Below are positions 59,652 through 64,000 of a stretch of 64,000 bases of DNA, one piece after another. The stretch is from NCBI GenBank assembly GCA_963383645.1, contig OY726572.1:73736684-73800683 (forward strand), in the 5' to 3' direction. Origin of the DNA: Muscardinus avellanarius (taxonomy: Eukaryota > Chordata > Mammalia > Rodentia > Gliridae). A program made the translations under genes and the position numbers. Within the stretch, counting starts at the first letter, position 1; the number at the start of each line of letters is the position of its first letter. A model generated the notes under the pieces. The model saw only the letters and a program-made list of their open reading frames with translations. It was not told the DNA's origin and did not search any database.

Positions 59652-59856
59652 AGGGGTACTTAAATTCAAGCATTTAAAAAATAAACATCGAGAGCCACTG
59701 AAATTCAGCTTTTAGGTAGAATACATATGGAATGTAGGAACTTTAGATCATTTTTCAATTTTTGGAAACAAAGAGAAATGGCGTTTTCTATTGTTCTTTT
59801 CCTCTCTTTACTTTTACATCTATCACCTGTGGTTACATAGTACAGGGTTGCCTTCA

Positions 59857-59893
59857 CCACCACCATCACCACCACCACTACCACCACCACCAT
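59857..59893. repeat. (CCA)n short tract
   Basis: About 12 imperfect CCA units; the polyvaline frame through it is a by-product. Confidence 0.88.
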
Positions 59894-61489
59894 AATGGCT
59901 GGCCAGGTGCCACTTTAGAGTAGTATTAAAGCTTTTAATTTTTCTATCATAATTTCAAAGTATGTTAGAAATACATTGTAATTTCTCCTTCTAATTGTGA
60001 AGGCTAGGAAGAACATAAAATTTTGTCTCAAAATACAGTTAAAGATAAGTAAGGGTGTGAGTGTGGGTGACTTCATCTAACTGTGTATACCCTGACAGTT
60101 GCTCATTAGCTATAGTAGGTTGCAATCATACAATGAGAGTCTTCTCTTAGGAACTATAGAGTTTAGAAAACAGACTCATAAAGTTTATTTGAATAGAAAG
60201 AAAGTCATTCTGCCTTAGGCAAATGAAGATTAATTTATATAGAATTTTAAACTGTAGAGTCCTCAAATAACTAAAAGTGATCACCTGTCGGCACTGAGAT
60301 CTTATGGATGAAATATTTTACACGTTTACCTAGTTGGCTGCTTGGTAGGACAGTCCTTGCTGTCTACCTGATTCTTTAGGGATAAGGACAAGATTTGTGT
60401 TTGTTTTGTTTATATGTTTCTGAATTGAATTCCTAAAAAAAGACTGCAAACTCATTAAGTTTTTGGTAATTAAAAAATGAGTAACCTGGATACAAAAATA
60501 AAAAGAGACAGTATATAGATTTTTTTGTGTGTGGATGTCTAGACATGGAAATAGCAAAGCAATTTCCATGGTAACGGGTACAAAATATTTTTATGATAGC
60601 TGAAGACTCTCCAAGCAATATTATTTTAAAAGATACATTGAAATTTTAAGATAAATCAAGTACATAATTGTCAGGGGAAAACCACTATATAAATCAACAG
60701 AAATAATTCAGATAATTAAGAAATGGCAGAAGCCATCAGAAACTCAATTGGGATAGAATCATTGCCAAATACATCTGTATATCCAGGAATTCAGATCTGT
60801 GTATCATAAAGTAATTCTAAAATTTCAGCTGAATATCTTATCTTTCACTGGTTTGTTAATCATATCTCAAAAACGATTTAACAATGGTATCATAATTTTA
60901 TAATGATATCATATATTTTTTAATTGGAGACAGATGGCTGTTCTTATATTCCACAGATAATACATTTCCTGAGTATGCATCCTAGGAGATAAAAGAATTA
61001 GCCCAATCTCCAACCCTTTTGGTTATTTGAGCCAAAGCCACATAGAGTTTGTTAAAGAGCCCAAACACACGGGGACAATTTTAATTGTTTCTTCCTGAAG
61101 AGTGAAGAGCATATTCTGTGATTAGCCCTGTACAAATAATGAAAACTCTCCCTTGGAGTTAACTTGCTACCTGATTTGTGCAGGTTGGCTGAACCCCTAT
61201 ACATGAGGCTTGCTTGTGCTCCACCAGAGGTTAAATATGTCTGTAAAACTAGTGGCCCACTTTCCCATCTGAGCTCTGCTGTTTCTACTGCTGCTATGGA
61301 GACTCAGGCCACACAGAAACCAACCCAGGAGGAGGGGTTTCATCTTAAGCTAGAGGAGGGCATATAGGAATCTAAAACCAGGAACTGCTTAGTATGTAGC
61401 TGGGTCTCATGGGTCCCTACCTGGAAAATGATACAAATGAAAGTGGTCAACAACTGAATGAATTTTCTTCTTGAAGATTAACCAATATT
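59894..61489. other. Unique intron DNA
   Basis: Nothing recognised. Confidence 0.5.
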
Positions 61490-61665
61490 TGCTGGGTTTT
61501 AGCCTATGCTAGGCAATTTTTAAATGTCTGAGTGTATTCTTTTGTATTCCCTACAAAATTATGAGGAAGATACTATTATTATCCTTGATTTAAAAGTGAG
61601 AAGACTGATACTTAAAGGAGCAGTGACTTCCCAAGGTGACAAGTTAAAAATGACTAGGACAGGGA
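61490..61665 (-). mobile_element. MIR
   Basis: CTATGCTAGGCAATTTTTAA, ATTATGAGGAAGATACTATT, AGTGACTTCCCAAGGTGAC. Confidence 0.65.
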
Positions 61666-64000
61666 TGCAGAGGCAGGCAGTACACCATACAGCCTTCTGT
61701 GTCCAACTGTGGAGTGGCCCAGTGTCTCACCTGTGTAGAGCACTTGATGGATGGGCATAAAATGTGGAATAAGACCCATGTTTCCAGAAGAGAGGAATCA
61801 GATCTGATTTCATTCAAAGAATTTGAGGATGCCGAACTCATTTCTCCCATTGGGGGAAATTAAAACGCATGCCCTCATTTCTTACCCACACTGCTTCTCC
61901 AGGTGGGTTGGTAGTAAGATAGCAAGGATGTAGTAGGTAGCTGTTGGCAAAGAGGAATGGCTAGGTAGCTAAAGTCTACCAGTAATAGATTTATTTGGTT
62001 TTTATGTATGCATTGCCAAAGAAGATAATAAAAAATGTAATGCTTTCTTTAAACTTCAAGTACACCAAGTGATGTGTGATGGATGCACTGATCTGTCTGA
62101 ATCAAAGCCATGTGTATTCCATTGTATCCTCAGGTGCTTTTTCTACATGACTTCTAGTTCTTCTCACTTAATCTCTTTATGTAGTAATTAGATTCCTAAA
62201 TGATCTCATGCTGAAGCATTCTTAAATTCCCAAGAAAGATCTCTTACTTGGTCATGATGCATAGATATTTATTTAATACCTTGATATGTTTTACTTGCTA
62301 ATGATTTATTTATGATATTTGTATTGATGTTGGTATGTGGAATTTGAATAAATGGATTGTCTTACCCCTCTCTCTCTTTCACTATGACATGTACCTCTTA
62401 GATGGCACTGGGTTATCAAGCCCCTGGCAGTCCCCCTCCCTATCCCAGTTTCTCAAAGCTCCTCTTTTTCCCTGGGCATGCTAGGCAAAGCTGTTGTTCC
62501 GTAAAGAGAGAGAAATGATTTAAGGCTTGCTGGCCAGTAAGAGAAAATCAGATTTATGAAATAGGTTCTCATCCCACCACCATTTAAAAGCTAACAATCA
62601 TTCTTAGCTTTTAGGCACTGTAAATACAAGTTGCAATCAGGAGTTGGCCCATGAGCCATAGCTTTATAACTCCTGTCTGTTGTTTAATTTCAGCCAAGGG
62701 CAGGCTGATGTGTGAAGGTAGGTGTTTATATTGGCATAGACCCCATTTTGTGTGTATGTTGGTATGAAACACTTATATCTGTAATGAAATTTTTTATTTG
62801 TTTGACTTGAAATTTGAAAGAATTTTTTCAATGGGGAAAAATAGCCTTAAAGGAAGAGCTTTTAAGAAGAAAACCTCTCAGATGATTTTGACACTGTGTG
62901 GTAGAGGAAAGCTACCTAGAGTCTCCAACAGTGTCTGCCCACCCAGGGTTTTGCAAGGGCTTATCTGTCTTGGTTTTTACCAGGAAGGAGAACTGAGGAT
63001 GGAATTGAAAAAAGACACCAGATAGACAGGTAACCACTGGCAGAGTTCTGAAATGGCTTTACTTCAAGGCAAACAGACAACTATTTAGTCTAAAATCAGA
63101 AGAGCCAGAAGAGGCAAATTAAAACAATTTATATGCGCTACATAACAAGTATAAAATTCTTTCTCTTCTTTATTGTTTGCTCTATAATATTTTAATGGGA
63201 ATCTAAAAATAATCAGAACTTCATCATCAAGTTATTTTACTTTTATACCTCCTCTAAGTTTAAATGCAAAAGACAAAGGCTTCACATTTGTATATGAATT
63301 AATAGCAGTAGAAGTGCAATAACCAATCATTTCTTGGTTTAGTAGTTTCAATGCTTGCCAATTTTCTAAATGTTTTTAGGATCTATTTACAATTTCCCAC
63401 GATTAATTTTACTTGTAAAGTGAAGACTAATAAGCTACCTTTGAACGTGGTTAGCAATTAAACTGCTGTTACCTGCCTTACTTTAACTGTGCTCTCATAT
63501 CTGAGCTTTATTTTCCTCTGCAGAAGAAAAACTTTCTTCTCTTCCCCCACAAGTGCAGTGTGGAGCTGCTGGCTATCTTCCTTCTTGGGCAGGGTGCCTA
63601 AGTACTTAATTGTTCAATCTCTACACAGGAATCATTTTGCCCAACAATGAAATTAAACTGCCTCTAGGGTAACGGGCAGCAGCTGGGAAGGCATAAGCTC
63701 TACTACCCAGCAGGCTGGTGCCTGGCAAGAAAAAGGACGCACATCCATTTCCAAGAGATGGAAGAAACTGGTGGTCCACCGCCAGTGGAATTTTAAATTT
63801 TCACATAGTAGGCTTTGCTTGCCTCCCCACCTACACCCTCACTTTGCCTATATCAACTTTGGTGCATTCTCTTCCTCCTCTGATCTTGACAGGGTTCCTC
63901 TTTTCTGTCTTTTGCCAGTTCCCCCTCTCCTTGGCAGTTAATTCCCCAAACTGACTACTTGTAAGGTGCTCAGTAATTTTCAGTTTCAAGTCAGCCTTCC
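61666..64000. other. Unique intron DNA to window end
   Basis: No repeats or exon recognised. CTCTGCAG at about 63518 looks like a splice acceptor, but the following frame matches no alpha-catenin sequence. Confidence 0.5.

Noticed and set aside
63481..63560. Possible exon after CTCTGCAG
   Set aside because: The frame after the putative acceptor matches no alpha-catenin sequence and lacks a convincing donor.

Overview
The window is intronic DNA from a placental mammal, most likely a sciuromorph rodent (squirrel, mountain beaver or dormouse line). The lineage call rests on its dominant SINE. About 35 copies join a B1-like (7SL-derived) left half to an ID-like (tRNA-derived) right half, the B1-dID architecture known from those families. 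The species cannot be fixed from the sequence alone.

I can support one functional protein-coding segment: a 196-bp internal exon of CTNNA2 (alpha-N-catenin) on the + strand at 30835-31030, with a polypyrimidine tract and AG acceptor on one side and a GT donor on the other. Everything before it reads as the upstream CTNNA2 intron and everything after it as the downstream intron. The next CTNNA2 exon was not found. Most other open frames are chance or repeat-derived.

Layout. 1-17 kb: mostly unique AT-rich intron with scattered SINEs, short L1 3' ends, a hAT-like remnant, MIRs, and a 115-bp segment (6771-6885) whose second copy sits inside a SINE at 7931-8045. 17.3-19.2 kb: two complete solo LTRs of one endogenous retrovirus family in opposite orientation, each inserted into a SINE with a 5-bp target duplication. 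19-25.5 kb: dense SINEs, several nested or tandem, and a MaLR-like LTR. 25.6-28.1 kb: an old L1 fragment against a younger minus-strand L1 that keeps its CpG-rich 5' UTR (tandem ~208-bp units, YY1-like motifs) and an open 320-aa ORF1 but has no ORF2. 30.2-31.0 kb: a minus-strand L1 3' UTR ending about 50 bp before the CTNNA2 exon. 31.5-47 kb: old L1s, a MaLR-like LTR, a Tigger-like element, nested SINEs, microsatellites and long unique stretches. 48.1-50.1 kb: an unidentified broken coding fragment, an L1 piece, and a decayed Smok/MARK-type protein kinase pseudogene. 50-64 kb: unique intron with SINEs, an MLT1-like LTR and a compound GAA/CAA/CTA triplet tract.

There is no operon-like or multi-gene system here. 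The elements that could act on a host gene are the exon with its L1-adjacent splice site, the CpG-rich L1 promoter 2.7 kb upstream, and a few candidate intronic regulatory stretches.
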